DNA from: Serilophus lunatus
Lineage: Eukaryota; Chordata; Aves; Passeriformes; Eurylaimidae
Length of the DNA: 64,000 nt
Reading direction: 5' to 3'
NCBI GenBank assembly: GCA_013399895.1
Contig: VXBA01005361.1
Span: 987,438-1,051,437, forward strand
Shown here: positions 39,932 to 52,573 of the stretch, in pieces
How the letters are laid out: each line of letters begins with the position of its first letter
How positions within the stretch are numbered: the first letter of the stretch is position 1
The notes under the pieces: model-generated
Database searches by the model: none
Seen by the model: only the letters and a program-made list of their open reading frames with translations
Told to the model about the DNA's origin: nothing
Translations under genes and position numbers: made by a program

Positions 39932-40720
39932 CTGTAAATAAAATAAAAGTAATTAAAATTGAGTGAAATAGAAAATGCCCACTTGTATCTGCATTCCTAT
40001 AAATTACTTCTCAGAAACAAACCCAAGTCTGTACCACCAATGGCATATTAACAAACAGGTAGATATTCCACTTAAAGTTTGCTTCTGCAAGATGACACGT
40101 CCTTATATCCTGAACAGAATTCTTATGGGCTCCATGTAGTATTTCCTTTATTACTTTAGTTATTCCCCTCAGGTTTAATCATAAAAAAGTCTTTGAATTA
40201 GGAGGTTTACTTTAATAAGACCTATGTACATAGAGAGACACATGTAAAAAATGACTTCTCAAAACAGATCATAAAGTACAGATGAAGGAAATGGGGATGA
40301 AGATGGAATAGCTGTTGGCAGCTTTTGGTAATATCAGTAGAAGATGATATATGTCTGTGTTCTGAACACAGGTCAATGGCCTCAAAGTATAAATCAATAA
40401 ATCATGTCTTGTGCCACTTCAAAGTAACCTCTCTGGCTGAATGCGGACTACAACACCTCACTAGAATGAACTGCAGCATCTGCTTGTCACGTGAAAAGCC
40501 AAAGTGACAGGTTACATATGCTCAGGAAGGGAAAAGGGAAAGGTATGATTATTTAAATTGATATAAAAATGCGTATATTTTTTCATGTTGCTTCAATTTA
40601 AGAACATTTCAATTTAAAGGTACACCTTAACTATATGTGCTTTTGTTGAACAACCCACTTAGGTGAGGTTTTTTCCTATTTTTTAACTGTATCACACAGT
40701 ACGAACGTAAAGTGCCATTT

Positions 40721-40731
40721 NNNNNNNNNNN
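40721..40731. other. Assembly gap (11 N)
   Basis: Eleven N between GTGCCATTT and CTCATTGACT, about 30 bp before a (TA)n array. The real gap length is unknown. Confidence 0.95.
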
Positions 40732-40758
40732 CTCATTGACTGGATTAAATTTATTTTT

Positions 40759-40760
<2 letters not shown>

Positions 40761-40793
<33 letters not shown>
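40761..40793. repeat. (TA)n microsatellite
   Basis: An uninterrupted AT alternation of 33 bp, self-complementary and likely length-polymorphic. It sits just after the N gap, which may reflect assembly difficulty here. Confidence 0.95.
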
Positions 40794-40794
<1 letters not shown>

Positions 40795-40862
40795 CTGAGT
40801 CCACTCTAAGCAGCATTAAAAACTGCAAGAAATGTTACATATATCTGCCAAATAATACAGAT

Positions 40863-41142
40863 ATCATAGAATTGTTTAGGTTAGGTAAGCCTTTTAGGAT
40901 CACCAAGTCCAACTGTGAACCCACCACTGAACCACGTCCCCAGATGCCACAACTACATGTCTTTTAAATCCCTCCAGGGATGGTGACTCCACCACTGCCC
41001 TGGGCAGCCTGTTCCAATATTGGACAACCCTTTTCATAATGAAATTTTTCCCAACATTTAATTTAAACCTCCCCTGGTACAACTTGGGACCATTTACTCC
41101 TGTCCTATCACTTGTTGCTCGGGAGAAGAGATTGACCCAGTT
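40863..41142 (-). mobile_element. CR1 LINE 3' end
   Basis: The plus strand reads ATCATAGAATTGTTTAGGTT, then the classic reverse-complement CR1 blocks TCCAGGGATGGTGACTCCAC, CTGGGCAGCCTGTTCCAAT, AAATTTTTCCCAACATTTAA and ACCTCCCCTGG. In sense (minus) the end of the CR1 ORF2 reading is recognisable (NFIMKRVVQYWNRLPRAVVE, then SPSLEGFKRH). It is 5'-truncated, leaving only a C-terminal scrap of ORF2 and the 3' tail. The open frame of about 60 codons belongs to this element and is not a host gene. Confidence 0.93.
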
Positions 41143-42101
41143 GGAACATTCACAAAACTGTAGGTTTTGAAGGTGATGAGCAATGTAGTTATTTATGCTT
41201 AGTCATCCTTGCATGACACCAAGAACATACTTGAGTTGAGGGTTCATCTTGGAGGAACACAAAGGTTCCTGCAAAAGAGAAGAGGAAACCCTCAGGCAGC
41301 TCAGGAGGAGTCCTCGCCTCCTTCAAAGCATATCACCAGCCATGGAGTACCTCAGCAATGGGAAGCCCTACAGGCATCACCTTTAAGATGTCAAGGAACA
41401 CCAGTCAGACCCCTGAAGTGCTGAGTCCCCACTGTGTGTCTCGGTCACCCAGGACTGGCCCCCAGCAGTGTCCCTGTACTGGTCAGTCACCTCTCAGATG
41501 ACAGCACTGGGCCCAAGCACTATTTCCCCAAGATGAAAGTGATGCTTTTCTGAACATATCAGTCCTGCCACAGTCCAGGCAGATATTGACTCACCTTTCA
41601 CTTCAGGTATATAATTACAGCTGCCATGTAGCTTCTGGCTCTTGGTTAACTCATCAAACTTTCATTTCACCTTCAAAGAAACACTACCCCTCTCCCCCAG
41701 ATAAAGGCATGCTGTAGTTATTATTACCTCACTTCATTTAATTTTCAGTACCTAGTGCTCAGTGACACTGTGACAGGTTCCAGGCACCATAAAGTGTGTC
41801 TGTTATTCTCCATGATTCAAACAATAGCATGTCAAACCTCTCCACTCCTCTGAGAGCTTCCAAGGCAGGGTAAACCCCTTCCCCTGTGACACAGGAGTTG
41901 CAGGATATGAGCCATGGGATTGCTGCTTTTGTGTGACTCACAGTTAGGGCGACACACGTGAAAGATCAGGGCAGCCACTCACTGCTGATGGGATATGACA
42001 CAGGGACAAGCCTTCAGCAAAAACCAAACAAGTGCAGTCTGATCAGCTTTTAGAGGGCTGCAAAGCCCTTCCGTGAAAGGAAGGATTTTCACTAAAAGTC
42101 A

Positions 42102-42480
42102 AAGAATCATTAAGGCTGGAAAAGGCCTCTAAGGTCACTGAATCCAGCCATTAACTCAACAATTCCAAGACCCTACAAACCACTTCTCCAAGCACCACAT
42201 CGGCAGAAGGTTTTTTACTGCTTCTGGAGATGGTCACTCCCTGGGGAGCTTGTTCCAGTGTTTCAAGGCTCTTTCAGTCAAGAAATCTTTCCAAGCATTC
42301 AATACAAACCTCCCCTGGCACAACTTGAGGCTGTTTTCTCCTGTCCTGCCCCTGGGAGCAGAGACCGACCCCCACCTGGCTGCAACCTCCTTTCAGGGAG
42401 TTGCAGAGAGCTAGAAAGTCCCCTCTGAGCCCCATTTTCTCCAGGCTGATCTCCCCCAGCTCCTTCTCATACGACTTGTA
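42102..42480 (-). mobile_element. CR1 LINE 3' end
   Basis: The plus strand starts AAGAATCATTAAGGCTGGAA and runs through GGAGATGGTCACTCCCTGGG, GCTTGTTCCAGTGTTT, AAACCTCCCCTGGCACAACT and TCTCCTGTCCTGCCCCTGGG to CCAGGCTGATCTCCCCCAGC. This is the reverse complement of an avian CR1 3' end and about 100 bp longer than the copy at 40863. It is diverged, with no intact ORF2. Confidence 0.93.
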
Positions 42481-43592
42481 CAAAAAGCACACATAATTTG
42501 CAGTATGCCCCCAAAACACAACCTACTCCACTACAGCAGTGACCTCAGACACACAGGGGAAAGTCCATGGGCAGCACTGACAGTGGGAGTGATTTGGGGC
42601 AGAAATTTTCATCTAATGCATCTGCAGTAAGCAACAAAACATTCAAACAGAAACAACTCAAAAGCATGTTTGAGAATGGAAGGAAGAGACATTTGAAAAA
42701 TGCCTGTTTTCCAACGCAGAACATATGTGCTCAGTGGTGGGCCAGCTCCAGCAGGTCAGCACATGACTGGGTACTCGCCAGCATGGAAGGGAGGGCTGGA
42801 GCAGCACAGGAAATTGCTCCAGCACTTTTCAACAGTCCTCGTCACATTCCCTGAGACGTGATGAATTCCTGACTTTGAAATGATGCTGTCAGGAAGGCAT
42901 ACAAAGGACATCTCCTGTCCTGTCACTGATCATAATGCTTGTATAAATAGAGGTACACACTGAGAAGCCTCCAAACCAAAAGAAAGATACTGGAACTCAA
43001 AGAGCTACTTTTTCTTTATGACAAAAATTGTTCATTTAGACACCATAGAAATTTAGGCACCATGAAGATGAGCACTGAACTGAATTTAAAGCATCCCTGG
43101 TTTCCATTATCTTCTTACAGTCTAAGTAACCTACAGTGGGATCTTATTTAACTGTAGTCTTTTATTGTTTATAATAAATACTATCTTCCTTAAGAACCAC
43201 AAATACACAAGAGTAAATTATGTCTGTGAGTTTATTCTTTTCTGTAAGTCTATGGCTTAGTGAAAACACTAACCCAGTCAGTCCCATATTAAAAAAAGGA
43301 GCATATTCATCTTTAATAATGAAATTTATTGCCTTGTAAATTATTTAGAAATCCTAGAAAACTAAATTCGACATTTAGTTCAAACCAAATGGTTTTCCTT
43401 CTCCAGAGATCTGGCCATCACTCAAAATTTCATGGCTCTTTTTTTTCCCTCCCACTGAATGGCAGAAAGAAACAAACTCCAAAATTAAGACAGAGAATGA
43501 CAAGGGAAATGGGAGAATGAAGAGACCTACAATCCATCTAATGAAATCTGTTCATAACATTTCTAGGCTGTAAAGAGAAGGTCAGAAAGGGA

Positions 43593-43925
43593 CAGAATCA
43601 CAGAATATTCTGAGTTGGAAGGGACCCACAAGGATCATCAAATCCAACTCATGACCCTGCATAGGCCCATCTCCAAGAGTCACCCCCTGTCCCTGAGAGG
43701 ATCATCCAAACCCTCCTGGAGCTCTGGCAGCCTTGGGGCTGTGCCCTCTGCAGTGCCCAACGACTCTCTAAGGGAAGAACCTTTTGCTGAGAACCTGACC
43801 CTGCCCTGACATGACTCTGGGCCATTCCCTGGGCTCCTGGCCCTGGTCCCCACGGAGAAAAGACCAGAGTCTTCCCCTCTCAAGGTGACAAAGTTACACA
43901 GCGAGGCGCAGCTGCAGCAACTGTG
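43593..43925 (-). mobile_element. CR1 LINE 3' end, different subfamily
   Basis: The plus strand starts AGAATCACAGAATATTCTGA, then GTTGGAAGGGACCCACAAGG, TCATCAAATCCAACTC, and later GAAGAACCTTTTGCTGAGAA and CTGGTCCCCACGGAGAAAAG. This CACAGAATATTCTGAGTTGG type of tail differs from the ATCATAGAAT type at 40863, so the two copies come from different CR1 subfamilies. The right boundary is approximate. Confidence 0.9.
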
Positions 43926-46900
43926 ACTTCCATCAATTCTTCTTACTAGTGCCAGCACTCTTTATCTTTTCCAAGTAACCTGCTTTACTCGGAAACATAT
44001 TTTAAACAGTCTTAAAGGTGCTCTGAGCCAGCCTGAGTGGCTGGAGAGGATTAGAGGTGGCTGGGGCTGCCCGTGGCCCTGGCAGAGCTGCGGGAGCTGC
44101 TCCGACAGGCACCACAGATGGCAAACACGTCAATTAGCACAGCAAGGGCTGGGCAGGGACATCTGTCCTCACCAGTACTGTTAACCAGGAGATGGCTTTC
44201 CTGCTGCTACACTGCTTTATCTTGGGTATTTTCATATTACACACACTGACCTCACCAGTGTTGCTCAAGATTATATTTTTTGACTTCTTAGTTGTCTCTT
44301 GAGTCCTGTGACAAGAATGAAAGAGCATTGCAAATGAAACTAATTTAAAATAATTTTTTTTAATGTGGAGATATGAAACACCTAAGGGAGTGAAGAACAA
44401 CCAGAGGGAGCTAAAAATCATGAACAGAAATACCAGTTCAATATGATTTCAGACTTCCTATACTCCCAGCACAAGCAGATGCCTGTGTCAGTCTTACATT
44501 CTGTATGACTCATCATGTATTCTGCATGACAATAAGTCACAGACTGGCTGGGTTTATGTTCATTTCTCCACACAAGCATGAATATTTTATTTTTTAAGTG
44601 CTTTTCTAAGTCAAAGCTGTGCAATACTACTTTGCTTGACCCAAGTGTCTTACAGTGTATATACAGATTTGGGTTAAATTTTTATATAAATAAATATTAT
44701 ACACAGATCCAGGAAATATTGTGAAAATATATTACTGGCGTTTCCAGCACCTGAGCAATTTCTTAACGTTTTAGCTTCCAAAATTTTCTCAGAAATTTGT
44801 TTGAATTTTGTGGAAGAATGAATGTGATTGCATAGAAAAAAAAATTCTACAATGTTGTGCAGTATATTAAACGCATTTATGATTTCATCTGGCACTGCTG
44901 CTTTTTTGGAAACAGAAGAAGAACAAAAAATTGGAGAAATGCCACTTAATGAATTTTTTTTCTGTTCCTTATCTACATCTGTCAGTTACTGCACGCTGAA
45001 TATAAAGCCATCGTTTCAATTAATGCCTGGAAAATTGTATTTCTCTGACAGTCATCTCCACTGCAACCAAATGGAGCATGACAAACAGAGAATGATTTTG
45101 ATGCTGCAAAAATAGCAAAAGAACAGCACTACTAAAGCAACAATGAAAAAACCCCACATAACTTTTAAGAGAATGTCCCAAATTGGCTTAAGTTATGAGC
45201 CGGAGAATGGAGAATTTACATTTGCACTAATTGTGAAAATAAATCAGTAATTGCTTATTAACTTTTTCTACACTTTTTCTGATGCATCCTAAAAAGTAGA
45301 TAAAAATTTTAAACAGTAAAACCTGTAAATGATGTAATTTAAAAATCACAGTATAAGAACTTCAATTGTAAATTTGTTCAGAATGGAAAGGAAAGCTTCC
45401 CAGGGATGCTGAAGCACTGTGGAAATGAAGGCAGAGGGAAGCCAACTATTTTCATTAGTGAACTCCAACAAAAATTAGATATGACACACCTGAATTGTTC
45501 CTATTGGAACATAGACTTATATTTTATCTCCCAAGCCCCAATCACCCTGGCCACAAACTCTCTTCTCCACCGATGAGCATTCCAACCATCACATGAGCTA
45601 GGTCCTCCCAGAAACTGAAAAGTAAAACACCACAAAGTATGACCTTGAGAATAATTTCTTTTCCTTTGCCTCGTTTGCCCAATTCCATTCATTTCCCATT
45701 TGACTCTGAAACACTCCCTGTCAATCACCGCTGCTACAGGAAGATGCAATAGAACCTGCCCAGGCCCACTGGCTCAGGTACCCCTTACAGATTCTCATGT
45801 CTTTGTAACATGGATTGGAGATAGTAGCCCAGTTACTGCTGTTGTAATGTGTAAAACTCAAACCCACAGTCCCATCAACAATTTTTAGTGGGATTTTACT
45901 CTCTGGTTTGGAGGCAGATTTCTGCGCCCTATTCTGCTTTAATCTCTCCAACAAGCAAGAAGTGAGAGCAGAGCTTTTTTGTTTCCACTTCAGTGTAACA
46001 AGCATTATCAATAGTGGCGGAAAGAGCTGAAAATACCAGATTTTCAATTCAAATAAATATCTAGGACCTAATAGATTTACTTTCTGAGGTCTGCCTTAGG
46101 GGAACTGCCCCTGCCTAAGGAATTGGGAAAGGCAAGGAGACATGCACAGTGAACTGGGAGCACTGTTACAGTTTTGATAAATGCTATGGAAGGTCTATTG
46201 TGTCCCTGATGTATAATGACGTCATCAGGCACACTATGGTGTAATCCAACATCAGTCTTCATTAGGTCATAAATCCTTCACGACCCCTGCTTATCTAAGT
46301 AAAAAAACCCACCTGTTTTGGTACCAGGTATGTCACAAAAACACATATTGCATTAAACTGATACAAGAGGATTGTTTTCCTAGTAAAACAACCACCAAAG
46401 ATCTGAAAGGCAAAGTGAAAGTATTCACCCCTGGAACGGATGCCTTTGTTGCTTCCCAGTTTTACCACGTATGTTGCCTGAAAAAGATTTTTGGATGCAG
46501 TACATTCAAATTCTGCTCAGGTCATATTAAAATAAAGTCAGTTGAGAGAATGCTGTCCATCAACAGGAGAGTGTTTAATTAGAGCATTTGCCAATTCCAG
46601 CAAGGTGAATTGCAATTCCCCTAGTGAATGAACCTCAACAAATAATCATTTCCTTCTAATCTCAGGACAACAAAGCTGCCTGTGAGTGTAATGAATCTCA
46701 TTACCCATTCTCGTTAATATCACTTGCATGCATTTTCTTACATAAATATTGAGAAATTTGTCCAAAACCTAAAAGCCTTTGGCAATACAAATCATGTAGC
46801 ACATGTCCTGTGAGCTTCAATCTGCTGCTGTGACTATTCCTACGAATCCACTTGGCAGTTCTCTGCCCTTAAAGGACTTAGAACCCTCTTGAGTCAAATG

Positions 46901-49900
46901 CTTTGCAGCCAGAGCTAAACTGCCAACATACAGAAAAGAGGGGCACAGAAACAGGAAGTTAATCGTCCTCCCTGTTCACACCTTACAGCAACAGCTGGCC
47001 CAGCCACCGTGCCCTGCCACCCCACAGGACAGACATCACATCTCAGTATCTGAAATAAAAAACAGCCTGACTGCAAAAACCCTTCTGTAAACCTTCCCTG
47101 TTACAGGTTACAATCACTCTTAAGTCACAGAAAGTACATAAATACTTAATTCCACAATTATTTTAAAAGTAAAGCAACTGAAGAGCTTAACAGTTGTTTT
47201 TACAGATTGATTGTTTAACATATATGTTAGGTACAGAACAACTTGCACTTCTACAAGGACTTTCCATCTCTCCAATGCCTTCTAGCTGTACAAATGCTAG
47301 AAAATTTTATCTCAGTTTTATGAGGCCAAGAAAGACTGAGGTTCTTGCCCCACACAGTTTGGTGGCAGTTTAGGGGAGTCATTTCACATCTCCCGAGATT
47401 CCTCATTTACACTCAGCTACAAGACACCAGGCAGGGTTTATTACTGCCCAGAAGCACTGAATGCTCCATGATAGGTTTCATTCACTTCCCCATCTAATCA
47501 TTTTGGGTTTATTTCTTCTATCATCTTCTAATTTATTTTTGAAGTACAATTGCTTAGAAATGAAGCTATTCACCAAGAACAAATAGTTTACATAAGATGA
47601 CTAATAACAGCAGAACCAGAAATGGTTCTTGATAGTGACTGTAACATAGCCCCCAGGAAAAGCCACTCATCTGAAAGACATGCAAAAATTTCATAATAAC
47701 CTAATGACTGGACTTATGTGCTGTGCATAAACATGAACCAGTATTGAGGCAACAGATGAGACAGCAAATATTACAGGCAAGACATGCATTGTAACAGATT
47801 AATATTTTTCTTGTCTAAACGGAGAATAAAAATCTTTCTGCAAAGGCTGATAAAACATTCAATGAGAGCTGTAGGTCCAGGATGAGAAAACAGGAGCCAG
47901 GATTTCTTTTGACTTAACACCTTCATAACCACTTAACACCATTCTCACTGGACTCCACCAAAAAATTTACCTTTCCATGTATATTGTCAATGGCAACCAC
48001 AGGAAATGAGGATGGAAAAAGGACCCTGAAATCCATCTGTGATCCCTGTTCCCAAACCACAGTTTGTTGCTGACAAGCAAACCTTTCTGCTAGAGGCAGC
48101 TTCTGCCTGTCTGTGTGGATACAGCGCATCCTGGGGAAATGCAAGTCTCCCAATGGAAACACTTCCATCAGTCACGGTCCACAGGGAGTTCTGATCGTGT
48201 GGATCCAGTGCCTCCTTGAAGGCATCTGCCAGCTGGAGCTGCCTGAGTGCCGCTGCTCATCTAAGCCCTGGAGAAGTGTAGTCAAACAGGTGAACACCCT
48301 GACCCACCAGCAGGACATGAGTTAGCCATGGGCATGTGGCAGAGCAGGGAATACCACAGGGACTGTGCATGGGATCCTCTTCCAGCAGAAGAGAAAGGAC
48401 AAGTCCACCTGTGCACAGAGTTATAGACACCGTCAACAGCCAGTGAGTGGGACAGTGACACTGAGCCTGGGCACTCCTGCTGCTGAGTAACCCCAGACAA
48501 AGCCACAATAGCCAAAACAGCTGTTGGACTGTCAGCACTTCCAAGGTGGAGTGCTTTGATTTTTGCCATTTCTTACCACAATTTTTGAAGTTATTTCACA
48601 TCATTCAAAGTTCTGCAAGTTCAACACCAAGTTCAAAGGATGTGGATGTCAGTGAATGTCCAAGAAGCTGAATCTGACTAACTCTATACAACTGAAGAGG
48701 TACCTTGGAGAGCCTCAGCTGCCTTCTCACACTGTAATATGCTTTCAGGGTGATGTGGCCTCACTAAAGACCTCTCATGATTTTGTGTTCGGTTCGACAG
48801 AGTGTGTCTGCTCAGGATGACAGTCATGGCAATCTGAGAAAGCAAATGCCCAAGGAATAAAGCACATGAAACTGGGAAAGCATGGCCTTGAGCAAGGGAA
48901 GTATTATGCAAGACACATTAGACAGACTTCTGAGTGCAGCTCCTGAAAGTCCTCCTTTCAGGGACAGAAAGCACGTCCTCTTATATGATGAATCTTCGCT
49001 ATTATTATTTGCTGCTGCATCACCACATTTTCTTTAGTATCAGCAGTTCCAAGGGTCTAGAGCTCATATTTATTTGATGAAGCCTATTGGAAAGGTTAAA
49101 AGTAACACAGCATAACAACATATGCCCTCATAATAACAACAGCATGGAAAAGAGAGTATTTTCTAGATGAGGCCAGGAATGTGTAGGTTAAGTAGCTACT
49201 TCACAGAGATGTTTTCATCTTTAACACGAAAATGCATAACAAAAGAAGAAGTATTCTGAACAAAGAGACACATTTTTGTGCTAGCTATAAAGGAGTCAAA
49301 ATGAACATACCAAAACCCAGCCTGCTTCCATAGTGTGATTCTTTCACACCCTCACTTCAGAAAAAAATACAACAAATAAAGTAGATAGCAATGAGCAGCA
49401 TTTTTCTGAGCTGTTACTCAGTGCTGCTACTTGGCAACTCCTAATGTCACTGCTGTCTCTGTCAGTGTCATCTGCTTTTCCTGTGAGCAACGTCAGCTTA
49501 TTCAGCTGCATAGCACTGTCCTCACTCCAAGCTAGGCAGTGCACCTGACACTGCTGTGTATTCGGGGGAGCATTCAAGGCAGCTAAAAAAAAGTGACAAC
49601 ACTGAAGAAAACACAGTGCTATGGTCATTATGCCATCTGCAAGCAGCAGCAAACGCTGCTGTCGCTCCTGCAAATGACAATGATGTCACTCAAAACCACA
49701 ATGCTCAACTTGTGAGGAGGCAGAAAGGCAAGATGGTGATTTTTGAGCATCTGAAGGATTTCACCACACTGCTCAGGAGCATTAAAATAATTAGACTTTT
49801 GAAAACCCTAACACAGCACACACACTGTTACCTCTGTAACACTCTTGTACTCATTATTACCTATTTACTGTCTTCTCTTGCTCACAACTTGTGGCTGCAG

Positions 49901-49960
49901 CTCCCAATATCCCCATGCCACAGCTGTAGGATGAGGAGCTGTCTGTCTTTAGCAGTAGTT

Positions 49961-50474
49961 TGGAGACGTTGAGGTGAAAGAAGCCTCAAGCAAACTCAGT
50001 CTAAGGGAGTTGCCTATTCTCATTTGTGGATTTAATCTTTAACATCTATTCCAGATTAACTATTATGGATTAACTCTTTGCTTGGATGTTCTTTTTTGGA
50101 TGAAGATGCCTCTTCCCAGGATGAAGCAAAGCAAAGCAATGAATTAATGGATTACAAGTCAAATAAGGTGGCCAGAAAAATATGAACAGAGGTAACTGCT
50201 GTGCAAGGAAAAAGCTTAAAGCAACAAATTGATTAAATGACTCCTCATTTAAGACTTCATTTTAAATAAAAAACTAAACATCCACATGTATAATGAAGGT
50301 TAATTAATAACTGTAGGGGTTATTTTCAGGGCATTAAGAAAATGTAATTTTTGTTTACTCACTGAAACTACCCAACCATGGTTGTTAATAGGAATTTGGT
50401 GCTTATGCTGGGATACATATAATATTTTGATTTCTGCTAATATGTCTAACACAAATTTGCAAGTATTTATTTGT
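49961..50474 (-). repeat. Inverted repeat, left arm
   Basis: This arm is the imperfect reverse complement of 52066-52573. The inner half is most similar: 50276-50353 matches 52183-52260 without a single difference over 78 bp, and the next about 120 bp towards the spacer differ at roughly one base in ten. The outer half (49961-50275) is more diverged, with small indels, though blocks such as GATGCCTCTTCCCAGGATGA and GGTAACTGCTGTGCAAGGAA are kept. Read on the minus strand, the inner part has an open frame ending TPTVIN-stop. The unit is not CR1 and I do not recognise it. It is either an unclassified dispersed repeat present twice or an inverted duplication. Confidence 0.9.
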
Positions 50475-52065
50475 ACATCCTTTAGATCATCATCTGTCTT
50501 TCCTGTAGACTTAAGTACAACACAGAGAAATAATAAAAGATAAAGAAGCTGTAAGATTCCATCCAAAGGTGTCAATATGAACATTATTACAGTGACTATT
50601 TCATTACTGAACACAGCTATAAAGGCACGTTTGGAGTCCCTGGGCACTGATAATTTAAGCAAGTCAAACAACCTCCCTATTGTCCCCATTTTGTAGATTA
50701 TATAGAGAAAAGGCGGCTTGGAAAGTCTCAAGACTTTCCAGTCTTTTGGTACTTAGTTAATTCAGCCCCTAAAAAGCTGTCCAGGTGTCACAGAGCAGCA
50801 GAATGGAGCAGGAGACTCAGTCCCCAGCAAGAACAGTGCTTTAGCTGGGATGATGGCACCATGGGAACAGATGAATTGTTAGTACTGTGAGCAAGTTCTC
50901 AGCCTTACATGAAGATAATAAAAATACCATGAAAAGTGACAATTTTTTCTCACCTTCTGTTTCATTTTTGAACGATGGAAGACACAAACTGTGACCAAAG
51001 CAAGCCCAGGATGTACTGCGGGATGCAACATTATTTTGCGCTCATACTCAACATGCAGCAGAACCCCATTAGGTGCACAACACCCACAGGCATCTCCTAA
51101 TTTAGCACGCTAAAAATCCCAAAAGAATAGACTCTCTCTTCTATGATTCATATATTGTCAATTGCCTTGATTAGCCCTTGACATAACTGACCTAGTCTGA
51201 ACACAATAATCACTGCTGAAGTTCTCTGGATTGTTTTCCAGTGCAAGTCAAATGCTAAATTATAAAGCAAGAACCTCCAGGAAGGTGTTCCTAGTCACGA
51301 GTTGTAGTGGCCTGAGAAGCAGAAAAGGACTCCATGTATTTTTTAATGCACAACAAACTGGACCCACTTCAAAATCCAATCTTAGCAGAAATAGTCCTGA
51401 ACATGTAAGACAAAAGCAAGTTGTGCTCAAAAGTTCTCTCCACAAATGAGCAGTGTATCTCACTAGCCTGGTTTTCACTCTTTATTGAATGCATAACTTC
51501 CACTGTATATTGTGCAGAAAACTGAGAGTCTCCCTGAACCGCACTTTGCTCTGCATCACTGAGGGGAAGTCAAAACCCTTTCAGCCAGGTAGGGGCACCC
51601 AAATAACAGCTCCCAAGCCTACTCAGCTCTAACCCATGGGAATGCCAGGCAGCAGAGGCAAACATGGGACAGCAACAGCAAGACTACATCCTGGGAGCCT
51701 CCTGCAAAGAGGCAACTTCAGATCCAAATCCCAGTTTTCTGTCATGACAAAAATAGGAAACAGTTTGGGGATATGAAAGATGGACTTCCAGCAATCCAAA
51801 AAGCCTCTGGAAACAGCTATTCAACTATAAAAATGCTCCATTCAAGGTGACAAAATTGGGAAAGGGTTTGTGTTCAAATCTCTTCACATATTTGGTCATT
51901 TTAAATGAGTGCTGTTTATGTTAAGAATGACTTTTTCAATCTTTTTAATTTTGTGTTCTATAGTTTGAGAAGTGGGAAGCTTTGTGTGTCCCTTGACAAG
52001 TGCACATTCAGGAGAAGGCAAAGATGCAGTTCTGATTAAAGCCCCGGCAGAAGTGTGCTCATATT

Positions 52066-52573
52066 ACAAATGCTTATGAATTTGTGACGGACACATCAGC
52101 AGAAATCAAAATATTATATGTATCACAGCATAAGCACCAAATTCCTGTTAAGAACCATGGTTTGGCAGTTTCAGTGAGTAATCAAAAATTACATTTTCTT
52201 AATGCCCTGAAAATAACCCCTACAGTTATTAATTAACCTTCATTATACATGTGGATGTTTAAATTTTTAGCTAAATTGAATTTTTAGGTAAGAAGTCATT
52301 TAATCACTTTATGGTTTGAAACATTTTCCTTGCACAGCAGTTACCTCAGTTTATATTTTTCTATATTTATTTTGTTTGACTTCCAAACCATTAATTCATC
52401 GCTTTGCTTCATCCTGGGAAGAGGCATCTTAATCCAAATTATGAGGATCCACATAAAGAGTTAATCCATAATGGTTATTCAGGGAGAGATGTTCTAGATT
52501 AAATCCACAACTGAGAACAGGAAAAATTCCTTAGACTGAGTTTGCTTGAGACCACTTTCACCTCAGCATCTCC
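52066..52573 (+). repeat. Inverted repeat, right arm
   Basis: The partner of 49961-50474, with a spacer of about 1.6 kb that shows no similarity of its own. Read on the plus strand it keeps about 57 codons without indels relative to the left arm (ending at the same TAA), with differences mostly replacing amino acids, so there is no sign of protein-level constraint between the copies. In the ATP2B2 primary transcript the arms could pair into a long imperfect hairpin. Confidence 0.9.

Noticed and set aside
40900..41082. A 60-codon minus-strand frame resembling a conserved protein
   Set aside because: It is the C-terminal remnant of CR1 ORF2 within a truncated CR1 copy, not a host gene.
50300..50731. 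A 143-codon open frame on the minus strand as a nested gene
   Set aside because: About one frame this long is expected by chance in AT-rich DNA of this size. Part overlaps the inverted repeat, whose other arm has an upstream in-frame stop and mainly amino-acid-changing differences. Kept as a finding, not as a gene.
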